Positions 28,129 to 36,637 of a stretch of 64,000 bases of DNA are shown here, piece by piece (positions within the stretch are counted from its first letter, which is position 1; every line of letters begins with the position of its first letter). The stretch spans positions 1-64,000 of the forward strand of contig NZ_SMJZ01000006.1 in assembly GCF_004348345.1 (NCBI RefSeq), written 5' to 3'. The notes under the pieces were generated by a model. The model searched no databases. It saw only the letters and a list, made by a program, of their open reading frames with translations, and was not told the origin of the DNA. Made by a program: the position numbers and the translations under genes. This DNA comes from Nonomuraea longispora (GTDB lineage Bacteria; Actinomycetota; Actinomycetes; Streptosporangiales; Streptosporangiaceae).

Positions 28129-29475
28129 TCAGGCCAGGTCGGGTCCTGGTGTGTCGACTCCGGCGTGGTCGCGGGCCGAGGAGGTGCCGAACGTGTCGCG
28201 CAGTTGCATCTCCTGTTCGATCACTCCGGCGAGCCGTCGTACGCCTTCACGGATGCGGTCGGGCTCGGGGAAGCAGAACGACAGGCGCATGTGCCGAGAT
28301 CCGCTGCCGTCGGAGAAGAAGCCGGTGCCCGGGACGAACGCGACCCGTTCGGCCACGGCCCGCGGCAGGATGGCCTTGGAGTCGAGCCCTTCGGGCAGGG
28401 TGGCCCAGACGAAGAACCCGCCGGCGGGGCGGGTCCAGGTGACCTCGGGCGGCATCAGGGCTTCCAGCGCGTCGAGGATGGCGTCGCGGCGCTCGCGGTA
28501 GAGCTCCTTGAACGTCTTGATCTGCTCGCGCCAGGGTTGCGTGGTGAGGTATTGGCCGACGGCCAGCTGGGTGAAGGACGAGTGCGACAGCACGGCCGAC
28601 TCCATGGCGAGCACGAGCTTGTCGCGGATGGCGTGCGGGGCGAGCGCCCAGCCGACGCGGAAGCCGGGGGCGAGCGTCTTGGAGAACGACCCCAGGTAGA
28701 CCACACCGTCGGGGTTGTCGGCGCGCAGGGCGCGCATGGGCTCGCCGTCGAAGCCGAGCAGCCCGTACGGGTTGTCCTCGATGACGAGCACCCCGGCCCG
28801 CTGGCAGATGTCGAGCACCTGCTGGCGGCGGGCGATGTTGAGGGTGACGCCGGCGGGGTTCTGGAAGGTCGGGATCGTGTAGAGGAACTTGATGGGCGCG
28901 CCGGCGGTTTCGAGGGCGTAGATGGTCTGGGCCAGGGATTCGGGCACAATGCCCTGATCGTCCATGGCGATATGCACCACTTTGGCCTGGTAGGCGGCGA
29001 ATGTCCCCAGAGCCCCCACGTACGAGGGACCTTCGGCGAGCACCACGTCGCCGGGATCGATGAAGATCCGGGTGATCAGGTCGAGGGCCTGCTGCGAACC
29101 GACGGTGACGACGACGTCGTCCGCCCCGGCGTGGATCCCCTCCAGCCGCATGACCTCGCAGATCTGCTCGCGCAGGTGCGGGTCACCCTGGCCGGAGCCG
29201 TACTGCAGCGCGACGGGGCCGCGCTTGGTGACCAGGTCGGAGACGAGCTCGCCGACCATGTCGAGGGGGAGCGCCGTGACGTACGGCATGCCGCCGGCGA
29301 GCGAGACCACCTCGGGTCTCGACGCGACGGCGAAGAGAGCTCGGATCTCGGAGGCGACCATCCCGGTAGCTCGTGCGGCGTACCGATCGACGTACGCGTC
29401 GATGCGCGACCCGTGGGTCGCGGGTGCCTGACCGTGATCCCGCTCTGCTGTCACGGCCCACCTCCTAGGTGTCAT
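28129..29475 (-). CDS. PLP-dependent aminotransferase, class I/II
   Basis: The protein has up to 448 residues. The PLP lysine is in YLGSFSKTLAPGFRVGW, with GSQQALDLI binding the cofactor phosphate, NPAGVTL and EDNPYGLL contacting the ring, and the C-terminal HMRLSFCF arginine for the carboxylate. This pattern resembles the 2-aminoadipate/LysN and aromatic aminotransferase subgroup. No GntR domain is present. The exact start is uncertain, because the first 30 residues are not conserved-looking. The substrate is unknown. The gene is conserved near trxA in related genomes as I recall. Confidence 0.88.
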   Translation of the reverse strand: MTPRRWAVTAERDHGQAPATHGSRIDAYVDRYAARATGMVASEIRALFAVASRPEVVSLAGGMPYVTALPLDMVGELVSDLVTKRGPVALQYGSGQGDPHLREQICEVMRLEGIHAGADDVVVTVGSQQALDLITRIFIDPGDVVLAEGPSYVGALGTFAAYQAKVVHIAMDDQGIVPESLAQTIYALETAGAPIKFLYTIPTFQNPAGVTLNIARRQQVLDICQRAGVLVIEDNPYGLLGFDGEPMRALRADNPDGVVYLGSFSKTLAPGFRVGWALAPHAIRDKLVLAMESAVLSHSSFTQLAVGQYLTTQPWREQIKTFKELYRERRDAILDALEALMPPEVTWTRPAGGFFVWATLPEGLDSKAILPRAVAERVAFVPGTGFFSDGSGSRHMRLSFCFPEPDRIREGVRRLAGVIEQEMQLRDTFGTSSARDHAGVDTPGPDLA

Positions 29476-29629
29476 ATCGGACTGAAATACCAGATTACGC
29501 TAGACGGACATGTCGCCCGTGACGGGGCTGACCGTCGTGGTGTCGGCTGGTGGCATCTTCACTGGGCTACGATGCCACCTGTGGACGCGGTTTTCGCGCG
29601 CTTTTCCGGGTCAACGATAGGGGCGGTAG

Positions 29630-30247
29630 TTGTCGCGCCGGCTGGTCAACATAACCCTGGACAATCTTGACGATCTGCCGCGCCGCTGCCGGCGGTGTGT
29701 GTTCTGGGAGCTCGATCCCGTCAGCGGCGAGCGCGCGGTGGAGTCGGGCGACTCCGGGCTGGAGAAGGAGGCCTGGATCTCCGGCACGCTCCTGGAGTGG
29801 GGGAGCTGCGGGAAGATCCTCTACGTCGACGGGGCGCCCGCGGGCTTCGTGCTCTACAGCCCGCCGCTCTACAGCCCGCGTTCGCTCGCCTTCCCCACCT
29901 CGCCCGTCAGCGCGGACGCGGTGCTGCTGATGACGGCCCACATCATTCCCGAGTTCTCGGGCGGCGGGCTGGGCCGGATGCTGATCCAGGGCGTCGCCAA
30001 AGACCTCACCCGGCGTGGGGTGAAAGCCATAGAAGCTTTTGGGGACCTCAAGTGGGAAGAGCCGAGTTGCATAGTTCCCGCGGAATATCTGCTTTCTGTT
30101 GGTTTTAAGACAGTTCGTCCGCATTTGAGATTTCCGCGGCTCAGACTGGAACTCAAGACCGCTGTTTCGTGGCGCGAGGACGTCGAGGTGGCTCTGGAAC
30201 GGCTCCTGGGATCCATGAGCCCGGAACGCGCCCTACGTCCCGTCTGA
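29630..30247 (+). CDS. GNAT-type N-acetyltransferase-like protein
   Basis: The 205-residue protein starts at a TTG after AGGGGCGG. The acetyl-CoA loop is visible in PEFSGGGLGRMLIQGVAKDL, followed by VKAIEAFGD and a C-terminal GFKTVRPHLRFPRLRLEL strand. Near the N-terminus is CRRCVFWELD, a cysteine motif typical of a conserved actinobacterial GNAT subgroup located next to trxA. The target is unknown. The central and C-terminal codons are less G/C-rich than the neighbours. Confidence 0.83.
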   Translation: MSRRLVNITLDNLDDLPRRCRRCVFWELDPVSGERAVESGDSGLEKEAWISGTLLEWGSCGKILYVDGAPAGFVLYSPPLYSPRSLAFPTSPVSADAVLLMTAHIIPEFSGGGLGRMLIQGVAKDLTRRGVKAIEAFGDLKWEEPSCIVPAEYLLSVGFKTVRPHLRFPRLRLELKTAVSWREDVEVALERLLGSMSPERALRPV

Positions 30248-30279
30248 CGGCATCTCAGCCCTGCACGCGCCCATGCAGA

Positions 30280-30305
30280 AGCCCCCGCCACGATGGACGG
30301 GGGCT
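30280..30305. terminator. Bidirectional terminator between the GNAT gene and trxA
   Basis: AGCCCCCG pairs with CGGGGGCT across a ten-base loop, between two convergent genes. Confidence 0.7.
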
Positions 30306-30348
30306 CTGCCGGGCGAAGCGCGCCACAAAGGGCGAACCATCCGTGGCG

Positions 30349-30663
30349 CTAGATGATGCCCTCGAGCTCGCGCAGCAGCATGGCCTTCGGCTTGGCGCCG
30401 ATGATCTGCTTCACGACCTCTCCACCCTTGTAGACGTTCATGGTGGGAATCTGGAGTACGCCGTACTGGCGCGGAACCTCAGGATTCTCGTCGATGTTGA
30501 GCTTGACGACCTCCAGCTTGTCGCTGTGCTCGTTGGCGATCTCCTGGAGGATCGGCGAGACCTGGCGGCACGGGCCGCACCATTCGGCCCAGAAGTCGAC
30601 CAGAACGGGCTTGTCGCTCTTGAGGACCTCGGTGTCGAAGTTGGCGTCGGTGACAGCCTTCAC
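30349..30663 (-). CDS. trxA: Thioredoxin
   Basis: This is a 104-residue thioredoxin with the redox site WAEWCGPCRQ and the cis-proline QIPTMNVYKGGE. It reduces disulfides in cytoplasmic proteins and is recharged by the reductase encoded directly upstream. The GTG start follows AAGGAG with a spacing of six bases. The gap to trxB is 10 bases, so the two are one operon. Confidence 0.97.
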   Translation of the reverse strand: MKAVTDANFDTEVLKSDKPVLVDFWAEWCGPCRQVSPILQEIANEHSDKLEVVKLNIDENPEVPRQYGVLQIPTMNVYKGGEVVKQIIGAKPKAMLLRELEGII

Positions 30664-30673
30664 GGTGCGCTCC

Positions 30674-31606
30674 TTACTTCTCGATGGTGGCCAGCCAGCG
30701 CTCGGAGTCGAGCGAGGCCGCGCAGCCGGTGCCGGCCGCGGTGATGGCCTGGCGGTAGGTGTGGTCCACGACGTCTCCTGCGGCGAAGACGCCCTCGATG
30801 TTGGTGGCGGTGCTGGGGGAGGCCACCTTGATGTAGCCGTTCTCGTCGAGGTCGATCTGCCCCTTGATCAGCTCGGTGCGCGGGTCGTGGCCGATGGCCA
30901 GGAACAGCGCGTCGGTGGCCAGCTCGCACTCCTCGCCGGTCTTGAGGTTGCGCAGCTTGACCGCCTCGACCTTGGTGTCGCCGATCACGTCGACGACCTC
31001 GGAGTCCCAGACGAACCGGATCTTGTCGTTGCCGAAGGCGCGGTCCTGCATGATCTTGCTGGCCCGCAGCTGGTCACGCCGGTGCACCACCGTCACCATG
31101 CGGCCGAACCTGGTCAGAAACGTGGCCTCCTCCATCGCGGTGTCGCCGCCGCCGACCACCACGATGTCCTTGTTGCGGAAGAAGAAGCCGTCACAGGTGG
31201 CACACCAGGACACGCCGTGGCCGGACAGACGCTTCTCGTTGGCCAGGCCGAGCTCGCGGTAGCCGGACCCCATCGCCAGGATGACGGACCTGGCGTAGTA
31301 GGTGTCGGTGTGGGTCTTGACGACCTTGGGGTTGGCCCGGAGGTCGACCTCGACGACGTCGTCGGCGATGAGCTCGGCGCCGAACCGTTCGGCCTGCTTG
31401 CGCAGGTTGTCCATCAGGTCGGGGCCCATGATGCCGTCAGGGAACCCAGGGAAGTTCTCCACGTCGGTGGTGTTCATGAGCGCGCCGCCCGCTGTGACGG
31501 AGCCCTCGAAGATCAGCGGCTTGAGCTCGGCACGAGCGGAGTAGACGGCCGCGGTGTAGCCGGCTGGGCCGGATCCGATGATGATCACGTTACGCACGTC
31601 ACTCAA
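30674..31606 (-). CDS. trxB: Thioredoxin-disulfide reductase
   Basis: The 310-residue flavoenzyme passes electrons from NADPH to thioredoxin. The FAD motif [10 protein letters not shown] is at the N-terminus, the redox pair in [11 protein letters not shown], the NADPH motif in [12 protein letters not shown], and the second FAD contact in [15 protein letters not shown]. The start is a TTG. In Streptomyces the trxBA pair responds to disulfide stress through SigR; I did not find a clear SigR promoter by eye. Confidence 0.97.
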   Translation of the reverse strand: MSDVRNVIIIGSGPAGYTAAVYSARAELKPLIFEGSVTAGGALMNTTDVENFPGFPDGIMGPDLMDNLRKQAERFGAELIADDVVEVDLRANPKVVKTHTDTYYARSVILAMGSGYRELGLANEKRLSGHGVSWCATCDGFFFRNKDIVVVGGGDTAMEEATFLTRFGRMVTVVHRRDQLRASKIMQDRAFGNDKIRFVWDSEVVDVIGDTKVEAVKLRNLKTGEECELATDALFLAIGHDPRTELIKGQIDLDENGYIKVASPSTATNIEGVFAAGDVVDHTYRQAITAAGTGCAASLDSERWLATIEK

Positions 31607-31708
31607 CGCTTCACGCCTGCCTTCCTCAGTCAGCTGATGCCATCGGCGTCAACAGATCCTAGGCCGCCCTGATTCCCTGCCCTGCCCGCCACACCCACCC
31701 GAAACGAA

Positions 31709-31730
31709 AGAGCCCGCCGAAGCGGGCTCT
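31709..31730 (-). terminator. Terminator of the sigM operon
   Basis: AGAGCCCGC pairs with GCGGGCTCT around the tetraloop CGAA, starting 16 bases after the anti-sigma gene stop. Confidence 0.8.
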
Positions 31731-31745
31731 GACATGGGGTTTCGC

Positions 31746-32711
31746 CTACCAACGGCCCAGTGCGGGCTTACGCAGGTTCTTGCAGTTGAACGGGTCGACG
31801 ATGTCGATGCGCAGCTTCTGGGCGGCCTTGTCCTTCCACGAGGCGATCACCAGGGCCTCCTGGCCGTTGTACTGTCCCTGGTCGACCGCGTACGTCGGCA
31901 GCTTCGAGCGATCCGCCACCCTGTTCACGCACTTGTCGACGCTCGCGGCGTCGGACGTGCCGCCACCGACGATGGGCGCGGGGCCGAAGACGCCTTCGAG
32001 CGGCTGCCGAAGCTCCTGGTCGCTGTAGTTGTGCTGGCTGTCGGTCAGCGCGTACGACCTCGCCCGCGTCGGATTCCGCTCCACCGGCGTGGGCGTCGAC
32101 ACCGCCTTGGACTGCGCCACCGGTGGGGCGACGGTGTCGCCCTGACCGCCTCCGCCGCTCGCCAGCAGGCTGGTCGAGGCCAACGCCGTGCCGACCACGG
32201 CGACCGCCGCCGCTGCCGCGACCGCGGGCAACGCCCAGCCGCGCCGTCGTGCGCGCGTGCGCCTGGCCTGGACGATGGTGCCGTCGTCGGCGACCACGCC
32301 CAGACGCACCGGCTCAGTTGCGTCCTGCCCGGGGGCGTCGGTCCGCGCCGGCTCGGCGACCTTGCCCGCGCCGAAGCGTGCGGGCTCCGGCACCTCGGCG
32401 GCGCGCTCCCACGGCGCGTCCCGCATGAGCTCGTCCCAGTCCGGGGTGTCGGCGAGGCCGACGCCTCCACCCTTGCGGGACTCCGCCTCGGCGGCCAGAG
32501 CCTTGTCGATGCGCAGTGCGACACCCATCGGCATGGCCGGTGTGGGGGTCGCCGCGAGCACCTCGCGAACCGTCGCCAGGTCTGCCAGTAGCTCCCCGCA
32601 GGGGTCGCAGACCGCGAGATGCCCGCGGACCTGGCGTGCCGTGTCGACGTCCAGGAGACCCTCGGCCAACTCGGCCAGGATGTCCAGATCGTAGTGCGTA
32701 TCACCCGTCAC
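31746..32711 (-). CDS. Anti-sigma factor with zinc-binding domain (SigM partner)
   Basis: The protein has 321 residues from a GTG at 32711, which follows GGGAG (32721-32725). A zinc-containing anti-sigma domain shows HLAVCDPCGELL (Hx3CxxC). A long acidic linker, one membrane helix (ALPAVAAAAAVAVVGTALAST) and an extracytoplasmic part of about 115 residues follow. It would hold the adjacent ECF sigma factor inactive at the membrane, as RsmA does for SigM in mycobacteria. The sigma gene stop lies nine bases downstream of its start, so the two frames overlap and are coupled. Confidence 0.9.
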   Translation of the reverse strand: MTGDTHYDLDILAELAEGLLDVDTARQVRGHLAVCDPCGELLADLATVREVLAATPTPAMPMGVALRIDKALAAEAESRKGGGVGLADTPDWDELMRDAPWERAAEVPEPARFGAGKVAEPARTDAPGQDATEPVRLGVVADDGTIVQARRTRARRRGWALPAVAAAAAVAVVGTALASTSLLASGGGGQGDTVAPPVAQSKAVSTPTPVERNPTRARSYALTDSQHNYSDQELRQPLEGVFGPAPIVGGGTSDAASVDKCVNRVADRSKLPTYAVDQGQYNGQEALVIASWKDKAAQKLRIDIVDPFNCKNLRKPALGRW

Positions 32712-33336
32712 GAAGTTCTGCTCCCTTCGCGGATGAGACGCGATTAAGGTCCGTTCGGTTCCGCAGATGCGAAAGAATCGGGGCAAGTTTCGCGCGTCCT
32801 CTGGCACACCGGCTCTTCACCGTGCCGCTCGGAACCTGGAGCACGTGAGCTGCGTCTTCGACCGAATACCCCATCATGTCGACGAGGACGAGGGCCGCCC
32901 GCTGATCGCTGGGCAGGAGTTTGAGCGCGGCCGACACCTCCATGGAGACCTCACGCTCCACGGTCTGGTCGGGCAGGGGGGTCTCGCGCTCGGCGGCCTC
33001 GATCAGCTCGTCGTCCGCGACGGGCCTGACGGACTTGCGGCGCATGCGGTCGAGACAGGCGTTGACCACGATGCGGTGCAGCCAGGTGGTGACGGCCGCC
33101 TCGCCGCGGAACGTGGCGGCCTTGCGGTACGCGGAGACGAAGGCGTCCTGCACGGCGTCGGCGGCCTCGTCGGGGTCACCGAGCGTACGCAGGGCGACCG
33201 CCCACATGCGGTCGCGGTGCCTTTTGACGATTTCGCTGAAGGCGTGGGTATCCCCGTTGATATGGGCAGTCAGCAGCTCGGCGTCTGTGACCGCCGGCCG
33301 CTCCGCTGCTGAGGGTGTCTCGGGTGGGGAGTTCAC
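32701..33336 (-). CDS. sigM: ECF RNA polymerase sigma factor SigM
   Basis: The 211-residue sigma-70 family protein has region 2 (AFSEIVKRHRDRMWAVALRT, then DPDEAADAVQDAFVSAYRKA) and region 4 (SVEDAAHVLQVPSGTVKSRC). Region 3 is missing, as in all ECF factors. The gene order with the anti-sigma gene, trxB-trxA on one side and the pseudokinase and murJ on the other matches the sigM locus of other actinobacteria, where SigM is linked to late growth and cell-surface functions. It starts with GTG. Confidence 0.93.
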   Translation of the reverse strand: MNSPPETPSAAERPAVTDAELLTAHINGDTHAFSEIVKRHRDRMWAVALRTLGDPDEAADAVQDAFVSAYRKAATFRGEAAVTTWLHRIVVNACLDRMRRKSVRPVADDELIEAAERETPLPDQTVEREVSMEVSAALKLLPSDQRAALVLVDMMGYSVEDAAHVLQVPSGTVKSRCARGRAKLAPILSHLRNRTDLNRVSSAKGAELRDG

Positions 33337-33351
33337 AAGAGAGTTTCCTGA

Positions 33352-34863
33352 TTATGCCGATCCGGGAGAGTGCACCACTACGTCATAGATGGTGCCATGA
33401 AACTTGCCCCCATCTGTCGGAACGCGCGTGAACCAGATCAAAACGTACTGACCGCTTGCTGGTTCTTCGGGGGTCAGAGTGGTCTTACCTGCTGCGTCCT
33501 TCTTCGTGGCCACCGTCTTCAGGGCGTCGAGATCGGCTGAGTCACCCACCTTGAGTTCGACGGTCGCGCCCGGCGCGTCGCCCAGCGTAGCCACCACGTC
33601 GCTGATCCGGATGGACTTGCCCATGTCGAGCAGGAGGCCGACGCCGTCCTTCAGCCGGCCGAGGTCGGCGCTGCTGTAGGACTCGGTCTTCCACAGCGTG
33701 CTGGGCTTGCCGTCGATGGCCAGCTTCGCGATGTCGGACTTCTCGTCATCGTCGCCGAGCGGGTCGAAGCCCTTGGCGCTGTCGGGCTTGACGGCCTCGA
33801 CCTGCGCGGACGCCGACGCCGACACGCTGGGAACGGTCTGCTGGGCCTCAGGGTCGGTGGGGCTGCCCAGGCTCCTGCCGATCGTCCACGCGCCCACACC
33901 GACGGCGGCGATGACGAGCAGCACCACCAACGTCATCAGCACCCGGTTGACCATGCTGCCCTCGCCCTTGGGCACGCGGTGCGGCGGGGGCTGCGGCGGT
34001 GGGACGGACAACTTCTGCCGGTGGGCGATGTCGAGGCCCTCGGTATGGGACGCGGAGGCCACCGCCGGGGTCGAAGGGTAGGAGATCGGGATCGGCATCG
34101 GCCTGGCGACGTCGGCCAGCGCCGCGGCCACCTCGTCCGGGTTGGCCAGCGCGCCGTGGCCCTTGCGCGACTCGGGCAGGCACGCCCGCACGGTCACCGC
34201 GTCGAGATAGCCGGGCACGCCCGCGGTGACCTGCCGCGGCGTGCAGAAGTGGCCATCGGTCATCGGCGCCGCGGGCAGCCCGCCCTCTTCCTCGTCGCCT
34301 GGCCAGTGTCCGGTCAGCCCCGCGTAGAGCAGCCGGCCCAGGCCCTCGGCGTCGTCGAGCGCCGGCTGGTCGGTGGTGAGGCCGTACATGGCCGCGTCGA
34401 CGGCCACGCCGAGCACCTTGACCGTGTTGCCGGTCGTCCACACCAGGTGGGACGGGCGCAGGCACAGATGGTAGAGCTGCGCCTCGTGGGCGTGCGCGAG
34501 CGCCTCGGCGGCCTCGGCCACCAGCCCGGCCGCGCGCTCCGGATCCAGCGGGCCCGAGGCCAGCAGGTCGGTCAGGCTCTCGCCGGTGACCCACTCGCTC
34601 ACGACGTAGGAGGCCTTCTCGTCCTCCGCCGCGTCGAACACCTGGGTCAGGCGCGGGTCGGTGAGCCGGCTGGCCGACCGGGCGGCCGTGACGACCTCGT
34701 GGACCCGGGGAAAACCGGGGCTGAAGGTGTGGACCGCCACCGGCCTGGCGAGGATCTCGTCGATGGCCTTCCACAGGGTGGCGCCGTCGGACTCGCTGAC
34801 GCGGTCTTCCAGGCGGAAGCGCTCGGCGAGGCGGGTGCCGGGTTCGACCGCCGACGTGCTCAC
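33352..34863 (-). CDS. Membrane pseudokinase next to murJ
   Basis: The start is a GTG at 34863 after GGAG; a GTG at 34929 would add 22 residues without a ribosome site. The first 250 residues have a serine/threonine kinase fold but lack catalytic residues. The HRD loop reads YHLCLRPSHLV, and the DFG position is replaced by GVAVDAA. A proline-rich linker, one membrane helix (VLMTLVVLLVIAAVGVGAWT) and an extracytoplasmic discoidin-like domain follow. In Mycobacterium the MurJ homologue is fused to a pseudokinase that recruits FhaA to control peptidoglycan synthesis. Here the parts are separate genes. Confidence 0.9.
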   Translation of the reverse strand: MSTSAVEPGTRLAERFRLEDRVSESDGATLWKAIDEILARPVAVHTFSPGFPRVHEVVTAARSASRLTDPRLTQVFDAAEDEKASYVVSEWVTGESLTDLLASGPLDPERAAGLVAEAAEALAHAHEAQLYHLCLRPSHLVWTTGNTVKVLGVAVDAAMYGLTTDQPALDDAEGLGRLLYAGLTGHWPGDEEEGGLPAAPMTDGHFCTPRQVTAGVPGYLDAVTVRACLPESRKGHGALANPDEVAAALADVARPMPIPISYPSTPAVASASHTEGLDIAHRQKLSVPPPQPPPHRVPKGEGSMVNRVLMTLVVLLVIAAVGVGAWTIGRSLGSPTDPEAQQTVPSVSASASAQVEAVKPDSAKGFDPLGDDDEKSDIAKLAIDGKPSTLWKTESYSSADLGRLKDGVGLLLDMGKSIRISDVVATLGDAPGATVELKVGDSADLDALKTVATKKDAAGKTTLTPEEPASGQYVLIWFTRVPTDGGKFHGTIYDVVVHSPGSA

Positions 34864-35029
34864 TGGCTCACTCCGCTGCGCCGATCGGGCGTGCTCATGA
34901 CTCGACTCACCTGCGTGGTCGTGTACCACGAAGGCACGCTATGCCGGGTGGATCCGCCCACGCCCCTCCTGCTCTCATTCGCGCGTGTCGGGCTCCATGG
35001 TAGTGCCGAGTAGATTCCGCCCGCGTTCT

Positions 35030-36637
35030 TTACCGACCTACCCGCCCCGCGACCATCCCAACGATGGAGTTGACCTCCGGGATGCGCATTCTGTGCGCAA
35101 CGCCGAGATAGAGGAGCAACCCGAGACCGCCTCCGACGGCCAGAACGATCAGCGAATTGACGAACCCTAGCCCGTCGAAGACCCCGGTGACCACCCATAC
35201 TGCCCCGAGGGCCAGTACAGCGGTGGGCAGCGCCGCGAGGTACATCCTGGTCAGTGCCATGCCGATGCTCCATCCGCCCAGCCCCTGCACCCGCCGGCCG
35301 GCCAGCCACCAGGCCGTAAGGGCGCCCAGCGCGTACGCGACCGCGTACGCGAGAGCCAGCCCCATCACGGCATAACGCGCCGGCAGCAGCGTGAAGAACA
35401 GCCACATGAGCAGGGCGTTGACCGCGGTCGTGCCCGCGCCGACGAACACCGGCGTGCGGGTGTCGCCGAAGCTGTAGAAGACGCGCAGCAGCAGCTGGAA
35501 GAGCGCGAACGGCACGAGCGCCAGCCCGTATACCTGCAGCACGTTGCCGATGTAGACGGCGTCGGCGACGCTGTTGGCGCCGTGGCCGTAGATCGGCACG
35601 GTGATGGCCGGGCCGAGCACCATGAGCAGCAGCGACACTGGCACCATCAGCGAGCAGACGAGGCGGACGCTCGACCCGAACTCGGAGCGTACGTCGTCGA
35701 ACCGCCCGTCACTGACGGCCCTGCTCATCCGCGGCAGCATGGCCGTGATCACCGAGACGCCGATGACGCCGTAGGGCAGCTGGAAGAGCTGGAACGCCAG
35801 GGTGTACGGGCTGATGCCGTGCCCCTCCACCACGGAGCCCGCGGCGCTGGCCAGGTTGGTGGTCAGCACGAAGCCGAGCTGGGTGACGACGGTGTAGCCG
35901 ATCGTCCAGACGCCGGCCTTGGCCATCTCGCCCAGCCGGGCGTTACGCAGGTCGAGGCGGGGCTTGAAGGAGAACCCGGCGCGCTTGAGCGCCACGATCA
36001 GCACGGACGCCTGTGCCACGATGCCGGCCGTGGTGCCGAGGCCCAGCAGGACGAGATCACCGTCGGTGACCTTGGCGATGTCGCCGCCTGCGGTGCTGAC
36101 CAGGGCGAAGAGAAGGAACGCGCAGATGACGACGAGGTTGTTGAGTACGGGCGCCCACATGGGGGCGGCGAAGCGGTCGCGGGTGTTGAGGATGGCGCCC
36201 GCCACCGCGCCCGTGCCGAAGAAGGCCAACTGCGGCAGGATGAACCGGGCCAGCATGACCGCGACCTCGAACTCCCTGCTGTCCCGGTCCCACACCGTGT
36301 AGAGGTCGATGAGCAGCGGCGCGGCGAAAGCGGCGGCGACCGCGATGACGGCCAGCGTCAGCGTGGCGAGCGTCAGCAGCCGCTGCTCGTAGGCCCGCCC
36401 GCCGTCGGCGTCGCGCTGCTGCGCCCGTACGATCATCGGCACCACGACGCTGCTCAGCACGCCCAGCAGCAGCAGGTCGAGGATGCTGTACGGGATCGCG
36501 TAGGCCGCGTTGTAGGCGTCGCCGAGCAGAGCCGTGCCGATGGCGTACGCCAGCACCATGGTCCTGACGAAACCCGTCACCCTGGACACCATCGTGCCCG
36601 CCGCCATGATGGCGCTGGCCTTCAGCATGCGGCTCAT
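35030..36637 (-). CDS. murJ: Lipid II flippase MurJ (MviN)
   Basis: The 535-residue MOP-superfamily protein has about 14 membrane helices. It carries lipid-linked peptidoglycan precursors across the membrane. The start (SRMLKASAIMAAGTMVSRVTG) and the internal LPRMSRAVSDGRFDD are typical. The ATG is preceded by GGAGGTG (36646-36652) and overlaps the stop of the DUF6049 gene (ATGA). The pseudokinase gene follows 167 bases downstream and probably regulates it. Confidence 0.95.
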   Translation of the reverse strand: MSRMLKASAIMAAGTMVSRVTGFVRTMVLAYAIGTALLGDAYNAAYAIPYSILDLLLLGVLSSVVVPMIVRAQQRDADGGRAYEQRLLTLATLTLAVIAVAAAFAAPLLIDLYTVWDRDSREFEVAVMLARFILPQLAFFGTGAVAGAILNTRDRFAAPMWAPVLNNLVVICAFLLFALVSTAGGDIAKVTDGDLVLLGLGTTAGIVAQASVLIVALKRAGFSFKPRLDLRNARLGEMAKAGVWTIGYTVVTQLGFVLTTNLASAAGSVVEGHGISPYTLAFQLFQLPYGVIGVSVITAMLPRMSRAVSDGRFDDVRSEFGSSVRLVCSLMVPVSLLLMVLGPAITVPIYGHGANSVADAVYIGNVLQVYGLALVPFALFQLLLRVFYSFGDTRTPVFVGAGTTAVNALLMWLFFTLLPARYAVMGLALAYAVAYALGALTAWWLAGRRVQGLGGWSIGMALTRMYLAALPTAVLALGAVWVVTGVFDGLGFVNSLIVLAVGGGLGLLLYLGVAHRMRIPEVNSIVGMVAGRVGR

